Shown here in pieces: positions 1-12,201 of a stretch of DNA of 64,000 nucleotides. The position numbers were made by a program, and so were the translations under genes. Source of the DNA: Coprinus comatus. Lineage: Eukaryota; Basidiomycota; Agaricomycetes; Agaricales; Agaricaceae. Where the stretch lies: assembly GCA_034638255.1 (NCBI GenBank), contig JAWPGT010000001.1, positions 310,001 through 374,000 of the forward strand, written 5' to 3'. Position 1 is the stretch's first letter. The number at the start of each line of letters is the position of its first letter. Under the pieces are notes generated by a model that was not told the origin of the DNA, searched no databases, and saw nothing but the letters and a program-made list of their open reading frames with translations.

Positions 1-288
1 CTTAAATCTGAGCTCAAAGACGTGTTCAGCCTCTCGAGGGAATTCCCCCAATCACACATCTCCTGGGCGGCTTGTAGAAATGGAGCTTCCTCTGATAAGT
101 CTCTCTCGCAATCTACCTTACTCTTCCACCTTTACACGTCCCCCGCACTCCAATGCGTGCTCAAGACCTACAGCGTCGTATCCTCTGTCCTCGCTGCATT
201 CATATCCATGCCTATGACCATCGCCACTATCGCCCTCACAGTTTTATGCTTTTATTCTCGTCCGGTTGCGCTTCGTGTGGGGGTATGA
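1..288 (+). CDS. 3' end of an unrecognised gene (partial)
   Basis: A frame is open from the first base of the window to a stop at 286-288, giving about 95 residues with no start codon needed, so it may be the last exon of a gene that begins outside. The last 50 residues are hydrophobic (a stretch rich in V, A, I, L and M after LKTYSVVSS), which could be one membrane segment near the C-terminus. I recognise no family. It could also be a chance open frame, because there is no upstream context to test it. Confidence 0.3.
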   Translation, partial: LKSELKDVFSLSREFPQSHISWAACRNGASSDKSLSQSTLLFHLYTSPALQCVLKTYSVVSSVLAAFISMPMTIATIALTVLCFYSRPVALRVGV

Positions 289-2511
289 TGGTGATGGTGA
301 ATTATGTATGGCCATTTAGCTCATGTTACTCCATTTGGGTACCGATGTGGCACAGGGGGTTTTGATCCTTGGCATCGATGAGGTTTCCTGCAGCAAAGTC
401 TGGAGGCCTATACTTCTTGTATGTCCATGGACATTACAGAGACATGCTCTGAAATCAATCCGTGACAGAGGGATAAATTTTCGATGAGTTGGTAGTTTTT
501 CCAAACACTTTATGATTTTTTCAACAAGCAATTTGCATAGCACAATGATGAATGTACTTTTATGTTTTTCTTCGGTTTTCTCTTAGACAGCTCTGATATA
601 ACGGATAACGAACGGATAGTTACATGGTCGGAATACATCATATGTTTGAAGATTCTCGTATATCATCGATCGATCTCAAAAGTCCTCCGATATATATTGA
701 TTACATACGTAGCCTAAATGATCTCCTCGGTGACGAGTTATATCAATCCATCAATCGGTTCGCTCCTTTCCAGAACTTAAGTTATATTAAAGTCCAAATG
801 ACCCTGGGTTTATTTAGTAGATGTAAATAAGCGTTTGCGTACAGAGGATGGCAGAGTATACTAGCACTCTGGGACATCGAAAAAAAAAAAATGGACTCAA
901 TTGCGTTTGAGAGACACTGGCAGGGTCAACCTTATTATAAGAACAACAGCCCAGAGTGGTAACGATGCAAACAACAACGCTATGTCTGTTGATCAGATTT
1001 ATTACATTGGTCGGTGATAATAGAATAGATATGCTATCAGCCGCGCACACCATGGAGGTAACTATGTACTAGTACAAAGACTAGGGATAAATCATTAATC
1101 AATATCATTGACCCCAGATTGACCCTCCCGCTGCTTATCAGTCACTAATATCAGTTACTAATATCAACTAATATCTCCCGTTCCTCACCCGTTGTTTTCT
1201 TCTATCGAACACAATCGGTGGTCACGACGTTCCATATGTGCGGATTATCCCCTCTATAGATCTCATCAACGAAAAAGACCCTCGTGTTACAGCCAGACCG
1301 ATCGGGTCAACGAAACATCTTCAAATTTGGTTTACTCTCCATCCCAGACGCGTTTGGATTTATACTACACAAGTTTCTTGGAACTAAACGGTGATGATGT
1401 ATAAGGACGTATTGAATGGAATCAGTCAGGTATGTATCAGTTCCATGATATATCTGACATGCGAGCATCCTCCCTGGCATCATCAACAAGTGTCTCGAGG
1501 TGTCTCGGCTTTAACTGGATAATACCGATATACCGATGTGTCACAAGACGAATCATTTTAAAAAGGGTAATGTGGAAAACAACATTCAAGCGCCCAGGCA
1601 AGGCCCAAAGGGCAGTTCAGATAGTCATTAAAATGAATACACTTGGGCCCTGAGCCTGAGGAATCAGGATGGCATAGTGTCATCATCACGTATTATCTCG
1701 TATTATCATTGTTCCATTAAATGGTTTCCTTTCTAAGTAATTAGCAGTTAACTTAGAGAATTATCACTCGATCAGAACGTGTCGATCATATCTGATCTGA
1801 TCTAAGCAACCTATGTTCAAACATTCATGTAGTGCACAGAGTCCGAACGTGAGTGACTTAGTCACCTTAGGTCATGGTTTCTTTCTGAACGGTGAATGTG
1901 GTCCCTTATACACAGACAGAAGGATGGTCCCAGATATTAAACACCTCCCCATTTCTGACACCGGCGTTTCGCCGGTTTGACGCGGACCTTGACTAAATTA
2001 GATGGTTAAGCTGACAAACACGGAATTCGGTCCCACCGCCTTGTGGAGATGGGATCAATAAAAATTGTACCAACTCTATTTTGAGAATAAAAGCTGACAA
2101 AGTCGCGACCAACGCGGTGGGCTACACCATAGGATACTGATGTGGAGTTCTCGCCACGTCTTCCATTGAACATATTGAATTGTTTGGGACAAACTAGAAG
2201 TACGCATAGCAACAAGTAACATACATATATACTTTTTCGAAATCAGTTCATTAAAAAAGGGAAAAGTTCGTTGGGTTAACTAGTGACAAAGAATGAGTTG
2301 TGGTAGTCTACACCATATACTTTCTTGAGGTGAACGTGAGAACTACAGGCATGAAGGGCAGAGGTGGAACCACGCCTTTCCACTGAACAAATAGCCTCAT
2401 GTATGTATATTTATTAGGATACAATCACGTCTGTAAAAGGATCTGAGCGTGTCTTTAAGATGTATTTTTGGGAGAAGCAACCCACAGATAGTACTTTTAT
2501 TTTTTCGATTG
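289..2511. other. Gene-poor intergenic region
   Basis: About 2.2 kb with no reading frame longer than about 80 codons that resembles a protein. It is moderately AT-rich with scattered A/T runs (for example around 881-891) and a short direct repeat at 1144-1175. I see no tRNA-like B box, transposon ends or long repeats. The right end presumably holds the 3' UTR of the homeodomain gene. Confidence 0.5.
1144..1175. repeat. Short direct repeat, three copies of ACTAATATC
   Basis: ACTAATATC occurs at 1144, 1157 and 1167, spaced 13 and 10 bases apart. It is a small local duplication in non-coding DNA with no evident function. Confidence 0.6.
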
Positions 2512-4196
2512 TTAATGAACAACATGTTGATGGAAGCTGAGTAGCAAAAGAGCATCCTCAATTTTGATGTCAGAATATCGAGTGGCCGAAATTTTCTCCA
2601 GCTCGGGATCATAAGCAGGGTCAGGAATGTTGGTGTTCGAGACACTGACATTACCAGGCACTGGTATATTTGTAAGGAGGTCTGTTGAAGCTGGTGGTGG
2701 TGATGGTGATGGAGTTAATGCCTCTTGGAAGTCGTCATCACTACCAATGTCAGAAGGCAGAGGTCGCATATCGTAGTCTTCATCGGCAGTATGGGAGTTA
2801 TCGTCATGTAGTGACGACGAGGATGACGATGAGTGCAGGGACGGAGTGCCTGACCGTGAAGCTGTTGCCGAATATGAACTGTGGTTATAATCGTCATCGT
2901 CCCCACTGCCGGATTTTTTGGCTCGCTTTCGAGCGGTTTGACGTAAATTCCGAAACCAATTTGTAACTTTGCCGACGTCCCTAATTGGTTGGTGATCATG
3001 TTAGCATAAATTGATTAAATTGATTATCTAAATCAGGTTATACAACTTACATGCCGATTTCTAGTGCAAGTGCGGAACGCTCTTCAATGGTAGGGGTAGC
3101 AGTCTTGCGAAAGAGTTGCTTAAGAGCATCCAGCTGGTATGGTTCAGGACGCGAGCGCCTTGGTCGAGAGAAGGATATTGACATATTTCCATATGGAGTA
3201 GTACTCCGGCGTGGATAGCTTTTCCGCGGCGAAATGTCATCCGAAGGCGGGACGCTAGGCGACCGCCGTAGATTTTGATGCATAAGAGTTGGTGGTTGGA
3301 TAGGCATGGGTGGCAATGGAAGCGATGGATGTTGCGTCGGGGGAGGGAACGCTGAATACTGCCGCATGTCGTGGGGATAGTCAGGAGGAAGATGAGACGA
3401 AACAGAGAAGTCCGATTCGTCTTCCCTCCTTTTTTTGGCCAGGCTACGCTGATTCTGAAACCAATTTGTTATACTTTGATATCTCCTGATTAAGCGAATC
3501 GTTCCGTCAATTTTTGCTCTAAGCGAAAGAATTGCCATGGCTATTTACTCACATTCCGATGCGCTCAGCAAGGGCCTGCCTCTGTTCAGAAGTAGGGTGG
3601 GGACTGAGATTATATAGTTTCTTGAGTTCTTCGGTTTGTTCTGAAGAAGGCCGTGCTCGCATTCGCCGGGGAATGGAGTCATGTTCCGTCATAAAATATG
3701 CAGCGTCCATATTGTTGGTGTAGAATGGAAGCACCTCGGATGGCATTACAGACGATGCCCTACTATAAGGTGCGCTTGAAGGGGGCGGGTATTCTTCGTC
3801 ATAGAACTCGTCGTCCTGGCGAGGTTGTGGGGGAAACTGAGACGGTAGATATTGTCCTGGCATTGGCACAGGGTTGCTAGCTGGTGGTTCATGCAGACCA
3901 ATACCCTTGGAGCGTTTTTTTGTAGAGGCTCTCTTGTTCTGAAACCAAGCATTGACAGTCTTTGTTTCCCTATGGAAGGATTAGATATGGGCTCTTGAGT
4001 GAACAGAACAGCGATTATAGACTTGCATTCCAAGACGCTCTGCTAAAGCTGTACGCAGCTCAAGTGGAGGATGTTCATTCTGCTCGAAGAGCTCATTAAG
4101 GGCAGCGAGCTGAGCAGGCGAGTGACGATGTCTGGGTTTCTTATTTGCGGACTTTGCATCTATATCTGGGAGAATATGGGTGTCTGGCTGGGACAT
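2512..4196 (-). CDS. Transcription factor with three homeodomains
   Basis: Four exons: 4027-4196, 3553-3969, 3051-3485 and 2512-2980. Together they make 1,491 nt, or 496 residues. There are three separate homeodomains. HD1 (about residues 20-77) ends its recognition helix with WFQNKR, HD2 (about 125-185) with WFQNQR and HD3 (about 270-330) with WFRNLR; each is followed by a basic cluster. The linkers are rich in P, S and Y, and the C-terminal tail is acidic and serine-rich, probably disordered and perhaps activating. All three introns split the same Met codon (AT|G) just before the third helix. The first intron uses a GC donor. The start is the ATG before SQPDTHILPD; the frame opens slightly earlier but has no other ATG. 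Proteins with a WFxN motif bind DNA in the nucleus; the targets are unknown. It does not look like a mating-type HD1/HD2 pair. Confidence 0.88.
3970..4026 (-). other. GC-AG intron in homeodomain 1
   Basis: The 57-nt intron starts GCAAGT and ends ATAG. Removing it joins ERLGM to ETKTVNAWFQNKR in frame, exactly where the GT-AG introns interrupt homeodomains 2 (3486-3552) and 3 (2981-3050). No GT donor nearby restores the frame. Confidence 0.85.
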
Positions 4197-4647
4197 GGTG
4201 GGGGGATGATGGGTGATTTTGTGCAATCAGACGGTATTACAAACATTTATGGATGTATTAGTCTGGCGACCGTTTTAGAAACCAGGTCTGATAGGTGTTA
4301 ACATGATGTTTCCCACGGGGTCTCTAACTGCTCCAAAATTTCTGATGTTTGCTGAATTCCGCAAGTCTTATTTTGTAGGATTTTAGCCGTGTGGAAGTCA
4401 GCGTGTATATCTGTCGTGCAGCAGTCAATGTCTAGTTTATTACCAGGAATATCGTATTCCAAGTTCTCCACGGACTCTTCCTCCGGTTCGCTCCTTGGCA
4501 ATTGGCCGTAGCGCGGCTCTACTCTTTTCCCCGGCTCCCACTCGCCATCACCGACGACGACGGCACAGATCCATTCAGCCGCATAATATCATACTGTACT
4601 TAAGAGTATATAGTGTCTCCATAGAGTATAACATGTCTTCCCCATCA
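4197..4647. promoter_or_regulatory. Upstream region of the homeodomain gene / 3' UTR of PanK
   Basis: This 451-bp gap separates two minus-strand genes. It must hold the 3' UTR of pantothenate kinase and the promoter and 5' UTR of the homeodomain gene. I see no clear TATA box or strong motif. Confidence 0.4.
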
Positions 4648-6418
4648 TTACATCGTCTCCGTCTCCGTGTCGTGATCAATATTTCGTATCCATGCGCCAA
4701 TAGACCCCCTGTTGCTAGTTGTTAGCAATGATTTACATACATTGCCCAACACTCACAAGAATCCCTCATGTCTGAGGAAAAGTGCCCGTTTAGTGCCCTT
4801 GCTCCAGAAGCGGATAGCATATGACAGTGTTGCAATTGTTGCAGCATGTCCTGTGTTCAGATGGCTCGGTCAGGGATTTGCTCTCGCTTAGCCAATGAGT
4901 AGCTACACCATACCTCGGATAAAGCATCCCCCAAAATAGATTCTATCTAAATTATACTTTTCTGCATTCATGTATCTATTAAGGGGTCAGGTAAAAGAAC
5001 CGAAAGTAAATCTAGCACATACGCAATTTGTCCAATGTTATTGGAGACAGCATACAGTAAACTCTTGCTGATGTCTTCGGGTGCAAACTTGGCCTTTTCA
5101 CCTCCTTTCTTGAATACCTTGCCAAATGTACTAGCAATCATCGTCGATTTCAGTCCTAGCTTGCTGTAATCTTGGCCATATATATCTCCGACAAGCATAT
5201 CAACCTTTGAATTATCGCCTCCTTCCGAAAACGCTAACATTTCTAAAGAAAAGAGTGCGTATAGCTTTGAAATATAAAGCTAGATTGAGATAAACTTACC
5301 ATCAAAAGTTGTCGCAGGGGTCAGTAGACTCAACAAACCCCACAATGTACCTCCACCAAGAGAAGTTCCACTGATACGCTCAAACCTTCCATCCTCATCG
5401 ACCTTGATAATTGACACACCCGATCCAATGTTTACTAGCAAACATGGAAACTGCGGTGTTGGGTTCGACTCGAACGAAACACTAAACTTTGGCGGATCAG
5501 GGCTTGGTCGTTCAAGAGTGTCGACTTGGAGAGGGTGTGCGACCGATTGTATCAGCTCGTCCGAGAAATAATAAGCTTCGTCCGGGATAAGAGTAATGAA
5601 CTTGAGACCCTCGATTAAACACGCCATCTCATCCTCCCTCCTCACTTCCACCTGTAACTGTTCCTTAAAGAGTTCATAGAACTTGTGAGCACCACCTCCA
5701 GTCGCCATAATCTTCACACCCTTTCGCATGTCCTCAATGGAAACACCATTGATTTGTGCTGACCGTTCGATCAATTCTTGAATGAACGCAACACAGTCAT
5801 GAATATTATCGGTTTCGAATCGCTCGAAATTTAAGGATCCACCTGGGAAATGCTGTGCAGTTCGTCGCAGCACTGAGTCCCGCAATAAATCGTTGTGAAG
5901 GCTAGAGAGTCCATTCCCAAGGTTGTTTTGGGTTTCTAACACGAGTGGTGTCAAAGCACCGTTTAGGCGGCTGGTCGATGGTGTAGATGAAGCGGAGACG
6001 AGACTAGTTGAAGACTCTGAAGGAGATACGGAAGTTGGTGTTGAGATGCTGCTAGCTGAGCTTGATCCGCGGGTGGCTGCAACGGAGGGCGAAGAAGGTG
6101 GTTCCGGTGATCGAGTAAAATAGACGACCTTAGCCAGGGATCCGCCCACCTGGAATATGAATATGGATATGTTCTGGTCAGTCGCATGAAGGGACGGTGG
6201 CCAGTAGACTTACATCTACGGCTATGTGTGATACGGGTTCAATGTGGTTGGGAAGGTATATTCCTCTGCTGTCCCTTGTCTATGCATGTTTCAGGGCTGT
6301 CCTCGGTGGAGGCTCGGAAACATACCTCTGGAGATTCTTCCGATAGGATTACTGCACCCCTGGTGTCGACGTGAATGACCTTGGCAGAGGGCAGAGAGGG
6401 TGAGGCCGTTAGCAACAT
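4648..6418 (-). CDS. CAB1: Pantothenate kinase (eukaryotic type)
   Basis: Phosphorylates pantothenate, the first and controlling step of coenzyme A synthesis, in the cytosol. Seven exons (6326-6418, 6214-6279, 5300-6149, 5023-5242, 4914-4975, 4757-4850, 4648-4708) sum to 1,446 nt, or 481 residues, with consistent phases. Family landmarks are HIAVDVGGSLAKVVYF (phosphate-binding loop of the actin-like fold), MATGGGAHKF, PCLLVNIGSGVSI, GTSLGGGTLWGL and the C-terminal RIYFGGCFIRGH followed by FLGSIGAW. A serine/threonine-rich insert of about 45 residues follows the first glycine motif and is probably a disordered loop. The start is the ATG before LLTASPSLPSAKVIHVD. All the expected blocks are present, so it should be active. 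Confidence 0.93.
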
Positions 6419-6658
6419 GGATGTATAGTGCCAGAGGACATATTACTCTATCATACGCTTTAACTCGTCCCACTCTCCGACCCGGTTCGTTCTCCAAACC
6501 CGAGTCTGTACACAACCCTCCGGCTCTTACCCCAACCGGACAGGCGATCATCTATTTCCTGCATCATCGGCTGTTCTTTGGCCCCTCATGATACATATCC
6601 GCTATCCCGATTCTTTGGGTATTTAACACATAACTACATGGATTTGTACACTATACCC

Positions 6659-9600
6659 CTAACCACCAACTGCCGCAAGCACAAGATCGCATGCCTCTTG
6701 CTTTTCTGCGCGAACCCCTAACTCTAGCGTCACTCCCTCTCCCCGAGAGTATGTCATACGGCACCGCACAAGAACCTTTCCGCCGCCACCGGCTACAAGA
6801 CCGGACAGTTGTAGTGTATGAACGGAGGTGGATGAAGGAACCTCGGTGCCTCCAAGAGGCTCCATATTCAGAACTTCAATAATTGAGTCACACGCGGCTG
6901 ACAACAGTTTAGTACAAGTTTGCTATATGTAACAACAAACACATTACCTTTAAGGCTCTCCATGGTGGTCAAAGCAAATGTCTCGGTAGCGTTTGGACCA
7001 GACCGCAATCGATCCCATTCAGCACCAAACGTGACATAACTTGGAACAATATAATCTCCTCCTGCACTCAGCTCAACCTCTTCCAGCTGATACTCATCTT
7101 CATAACCCTCATCTTCTGGTTCACCTGTTGAAGGGTCGAGTTCCTTGCTAATGAACTTGAGCGTGCACTGGAACGATGCAACCGCATATTGTTCAGGGTC
7201 GCTACGGGTGAAGGAGACATAAACGATGTTTGGAGAGCTTGCTGACGTGAGAGAAGGAATGGGAATAATAAAATCTTCGGTGAGGCCAGAATCTTCTGCC
7301 GTCGGTTGCATGATTACCGAGACCTGTTCTAATACAGTATCTGGGAGAGTGTTTGATACGTTGTGCTGATTGATTGTCAAATGTAAGTTTTGCTTGCAAC
7401 AAAATGACAACATGCGCATACCTGGAACACAACATGCTCTTTGAATATGTGCTTCACGCATGTAACCTGGTACTCAGTTTCGCTTTCAGTGAGTTGTACA
7501 GGCGTGGGGCTACTGTTAAGGACAGGCCCGTAAGACACAAACTCTGGTACTTCTGCAAGCTGTTGAGCATAAGCAGATTGTTTTTCTGCTGCAGAGGGAG
7601 CCGCTGGAGCATCTTGCATCTTCTTTTGTGCTGGGACGCCAATAGTGTCCAAAGTACTGGGACCTGTTCATCATAAAGAGACAATCAAGATTTTCAGCAT
7701 CATTTAATCAAGCTAACTTACGGGCAGCTTCTTGAGCAGCTTGTGCTCGACTAATCTTCGGTACTGTGGAAACATCAAATGGTTGGGCAGTAGCCGCAGG
7801 GTCTTTGACATATGCAACGAGCTTCGCTTCAAGGGCAGAGAGAGAAAATACTGATTCTAGAAACGGTTGTAATTTAAATTTTATACTGGCATGAGATATA
7901 AACACATATCTTATCTCACCTTCTTTGATATATGTATCGGCCAGTTGTTTCTCCTGAAAGACCTTTAGATACATGGCAGCACGGTCACGAACCTCGTCAT
8001 CCACATCGTCCAAACACCTACAAATTTATTTAATTTTCAGTAGAGACAATTGATAAAAAGATATCAAACCTGCTCAGGAGAACATGAATGCTCTTTTGCA
8101 ATTTGCCGTCGGGAGCGTTGATGCCAAATTTGGCCAAACTTCCAACAGCAGCGGCTCTAACGGTTGCATTCTCCAAAACAACACGATTATAGATAAAACG
8201 TATATACTTGGCAGGTTGTGGAGATTTGGGGCCTTCTAGACCAAGCAAATGGAGGATTCTGACGGAAAGCTTAGTGAATTCACAGTCTTCGATGAATTCG
8301 CAAAGATGAGAAAGTGCTTGTTCCTTGCAATCGGAGATAAACTTGATCATGTCGAAGATAGCCTCCACAACGGCACGTTTGAAGTCATAACCGCCTTCAT
8401 CCCGCAAGACTCCAGAAAGAAATCCGAGCATGGACGCATGTTTTGCCGGGAACTTGAGACAAAGGGACCGAATAGCATCGACGATGATAACTTTGAACTC
8501 ATCGCTGATTTCAGCCATAAATCCGGTGATTTGTTTAATTAGACGATCAACTGAAGCTTCGTTACCAGTCTACAGCAATGTGTCAGATGAATGAATGAGT
8601 TGATCTTGTGTTTACTGACCTTCAACAATGTTGTGATGGCATATGTTGCAACACTACGATTGGGATCGGCAATCAGGTTTTCGAGATCAACATTACATGT
8701 TGCCACACTGGCTGGATGAGAGAGCGCGAGAGCGGCGAGCGTACGGGTAGCAGCAAATTTGAGGACAGGTTTTGGCGATGAAAGGAATAGTTGTAGGACT
8801 AGACGATGATAAATTGGCTGTTTGAAGTTAAAAAAAATGTAGGAGCTTACCAGCGATGGCTTTGGCCAACTGTTGCGGTGTGACGTTTTTCATTTCGCAA
8901 ATTGCTCGAGCAGCTTCAAAATTAACCATATCGCTCTTGTGGCGCAACCAACCCTCCAAAAGATCAAACATCTGTTTGGAAACACTTCACGGAAATTTCG
9001 TCAGACATCAGACATTCTCTGTAGTTTTAGGGATTTCAATGACATACTTAGGATCATCCTCCATAACTTTTGCGGCATATCGAATCAGCATACATAATGC
9101 CATAGGGTTCTTCAGCGTTGTCCCAGCGCCCGATTTTCCACCACCAAGTTGTTGAATCATCTTTGTGACAGCCATCCGGTCTTGTTGTCTGATCAAATAT
9201 AATAGTCCAAGTGCGTGATACTGGGTGATATAACTTGTCGATTGAATGGTCTGTGGGCCGTTGGGTTGGCTACCACCACCAAAGCCGAGATAACTTCCTC
9301 CACCACCGGAACCGAAGAAACTGGTCGTCTGTTTGCCACTGACAGCCTCTTGAGCTTCGTTCACCCAACGCTTGACAACATCCTTTGCATTGGGAAAAAG
9401 GTGATACGAAGAAACCAGGGCAGCAGAGGAAATAGATGGAGTACGGTCAACAATAGCAGCTTTGAAGAATCGTTCAACACCTTGGGCCATGGATGGCTAT
9501 TGAATTCATCAGACGTGGGTGGAATTGAAGCCACTACAAGAGGTGGCACGTACATCAATAATCCGACATAATGCTCTAATTGCGTTCGGGCGGTATATAA

Positions 9601-10017
9601 CCTCGGAGTTGGGTTGCATATCCTTCATTATACTGCTAGTAACCATGATCACATCTTCAGCAGTTGTTGCGAGTTCTTTGATAGCAAGGTACACGGCTTG
9701 TCTTAATGCACTCTAGACCGATACAACAGGGGGATTTAGATATCGGTGGCATATATTAAGTTGACACTCACATCCTTGTGCTGAAACAATTTCGTTGTTC
9801 CAAAGAAGAGGGTTGTGGCTTCCTGAGTACCAAAGGTCTCGCCGACATAGAGTAGATACACGATCCGAGTCAAGAGAGCCCTGCACTTGCGAGGACTGAT
9901 TGGAGAATCATTGAAGACACGGGCCTCCTGGATGATAGTTGTTTTGTTGTTATAGTATGAGCTTAGACCACTCTCATCTTCCTTCTTGGAAGCGAACGAC
10001 AAGGCCAGCGATGCCAT
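6659..10017 (-). CDS. SEC21: Coatomer subunit gamma (COPI)
   Basis: Gamma-COP is part of the adaptor-like F-subcomplex of the COPI coat, which buds vesicles for Golgi-to-ER and intra-Golgi transport. The gene has about ten exons and encodes roughly 900-950 residues, normal for the family. The N-terminal exon carries the conserved [27 protein letters not shown] block, in the form [14 protein letters not shown] then [12 protein letters not shown]. The middle is an alpha-solenoid with the typical [20 protein letters not shown] and [17 protein letters not shown] motifs. A short glycine-rich insert ([14 protein letters not shown]) sits in a loop. The C-terminal exons form the appendage domain and end near LVLAAVGG. 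The start is the first ATG of the first exon ([12 protein letters not shown]). Confidence 0.93.
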
Positions 10018-10946
10018 TCGGGAGCGCAGAAACAGCTTCTATGAACAATGATTTCTAGTGAATATGGACGACGTGGAATGTTTGTTTGGCTGCGATTGGC
10101 TGCAGCTTTAACACTTATTTATATTGATTCGATTCGGGGTTATTCATCTGCAAGGCTTCATAATATACTCGTACACAAGTGGAGAACGACCTATCGATAT
10201 TTTCAAACTACACAAACTCTCTTCCCATGCAGAGGAACAACAACATGCGCGGAGCCCTCTCCCATCTCTCTCGCCTCTGGCAATTCAGAGTGGAAGACAG
10301 GAGGACAACAAATTCGGGAAAGATACAACGAGAGAATCAGCAAAGCGACGACTAGAAGGAATGTGTGGTGAGATGTGAAGGTTCAAGAGAAAGCAAGATA
10401 TAAGTATGCTACTAGCACAAAAGGATGGATGGGGAATCAACGAGAAAACTCTCAGAATACGGGCGCTACAATGAAATTACTGACAGCGTGATTGAGAAAG
10501 AGGAGAAGCAACCGACTGTTGTTGTTCAATCCAGAAAGGAGAGAAAACAGCAAACGGTCTGAATAGAAACAGCGTCCGTGTAAATCAAACTGTGAAGCCA
10601 AATACGAGTCTTGTCAATGTGTCGGATATGGGTATGGCCCGTCAGATTCCTGATAGACGGGCCCGATATCTTTAAGTTGGGGAGACGCAGATGAGGATGG
10701 AACCAAAGAGACGAAAGCTGCGCATTCTTAACCGGATCTGACTACCGGACGTGCCCCAACCGAATCTTGTCCAAAAACCCTCTTTCCCCAAGGCCTTCCT
10801 CAGCCCATGAAACTCCTGCACATGGATCGACAAAACATTGACCATCAAAAAACCGAGCGGAAGCTTCGCATTCACCCTCCAACTCCCATTCGCTCGGCCA
10901 CCTGGGTCGTGCGTACCGAACAGGGCACCCTTAACTGTTACACCAT
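10018..10946. promoter_or_regulatory. Region between casein kinase 1 and coatomer gamma
   Basis: About 930 bp between two minus-strand genes. It holds the 3' UTR of casein kinase 1 and the promoter and 5' UTR of coatomer gamma. Open frames here (for example 10672-10953 on the minus strand) read through the kinase 3' end in another frame and resemble no known protein. Confidence 0.4.
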
Positions 10947-12201
10947 TTACCAAAGTTCAGCTTCACGACCCCTAGTGACACGCTGCTGTCCAACAGCACC
11001 TGGAGCAGCTTGTTGAGCTTGACGGGTATGAGAGCGAAGCCTGTTTCCATATTAGCATATATCCCATACGTTTGATTACTATACTTACATGCGATCGCTA
11101 GCACGATGATCTTCCTCCTCTTGGACAACCTTTCGGCGTCCTGCAGGAGCCTTGGAACTGCCACTCGCGGAAGCCTCTTCTTGAGTATTACGCTGGACAC
11201 TCCAGTCAAAGACATAGTCATACTGGTAACCCTCGCGGACGAAGAGATCACGGAAAAGTTTGCGAAGGTAAGAGTAGTCGGGCTTGTCATCGAAGCGAAG
11301 GGCGCGGGTATAGTTCAAAAAGATACCGAACTCGTTGGGGAAGCCGCGGCAAAGGAGATCCGTGGGAGTGGTCATCTTCTTCTCCATGATACGGTCATAC
11401 TTTTGCTTCTTGGTAGCGGCTTTGAGACCTTGCCAGGGGAGAGCACCGCGGAGGAAATACATTAGAACGTAAGCCAGTGACTCAAGATCATCTCTACGCG
11501 CTTGTTCAACCCCCAAGTGCGTGTTGATAGAAGTATAGCGAGCTGTCCCAGTCAAATTCTTGTTTTCTCTGTACGGAATATGGAGATGAGTCTTGGGATC
11601 ACGGAATTTCTTCGCCAAACCGAAATCAATGACGTTGACTTGGTTGCCGCGTTTACCAATACCCATCAAGAAGTTGTCGGGTTTGACGTCTCGGTGAATG
11701 AAATTGCGAGAGTGAATGTATTCAATACGGGATATCTGGAGAATGATGAGGCACAAAAGACGCAAGATGATATAAAGAAAACGCACCAATTGATCGGCCA
11801 AGAGAAGAACAGTCTTGAGGCTGAACTTGCGGTTACAGAAGTTGAACAAGTCTTCAAGGGAAGGCCCAAGGAGGTCGAGAACCATGGCGTTGTAGTCACA
11901 CTCGGTTCCATACCAGCGAACAAATGGGACACCCACGCCGCCGGCGAGAGTCTTGTAAACCTTTGATTCATACTCGAGCTGGGGGTGCTTTGCCTTAACT
12001 GACTCGAGCTTGATGGCTACTTCCTCTCCAGAGATGATGTTGATGCCAAGATAGATATCGCCTAATGATAGGAATATTTCAGTAGAGAGTGAGATATATT
12101 CAATAAAAGGGCGTACCAAAAGAACCTGAGCCAATCTTCTTGCCCAGTCTGTATTTGCCGCCCACTCGAAGATCTAATCTGTGGGTTGAAGAGTCGGCCA
12201 T
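10947..12201 (-). CDS. Casein kinase 1 (Hhp1/Hrr25 type)
   Basis: Serine/threonine kinase of the CK1 delta/epsilon group, which acts in DNA repair, vesicle traffic, ribosome maturation and (in some fungi) clock control. About 365 residues in four exons. The N-terminus [20 protein letters not shown] leads to the glycine loop GSGSFGDIYLG. Next come the VAIK lysine, [12 protein letters not shown] (catalytic loop), DFGLAKKF (metal-binding) and [14 protein letters not shown], the CK1 form of the activation segment. The tail after the kinase domain is short, basic and glutamine-rich and ends in REAELW after the last 48-nt intron. It has no C-terminal cysteine pair for lipidation, which argues for the Hrr25/Hhp1 branch rather than the membrane-bound Yck branch. 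Confidence 0.93.

Noticed and set aside
2512..4196. Mating-type A locus (HD1/HD2 pair)
   Set aside because: Mating-type homeodomain genes come as divergent pairs, usually near a mitochondrial intermediate peptidase gene. Here there is one gene with three homeodomains and PanK as neighbour.
10672..10953. 93-codon minus-strand frame downstream of casein kinase 1
   Set aside because: It overlaps the kinase C-terminus in another frame and continues into the 3' UTR; no family resemblance.
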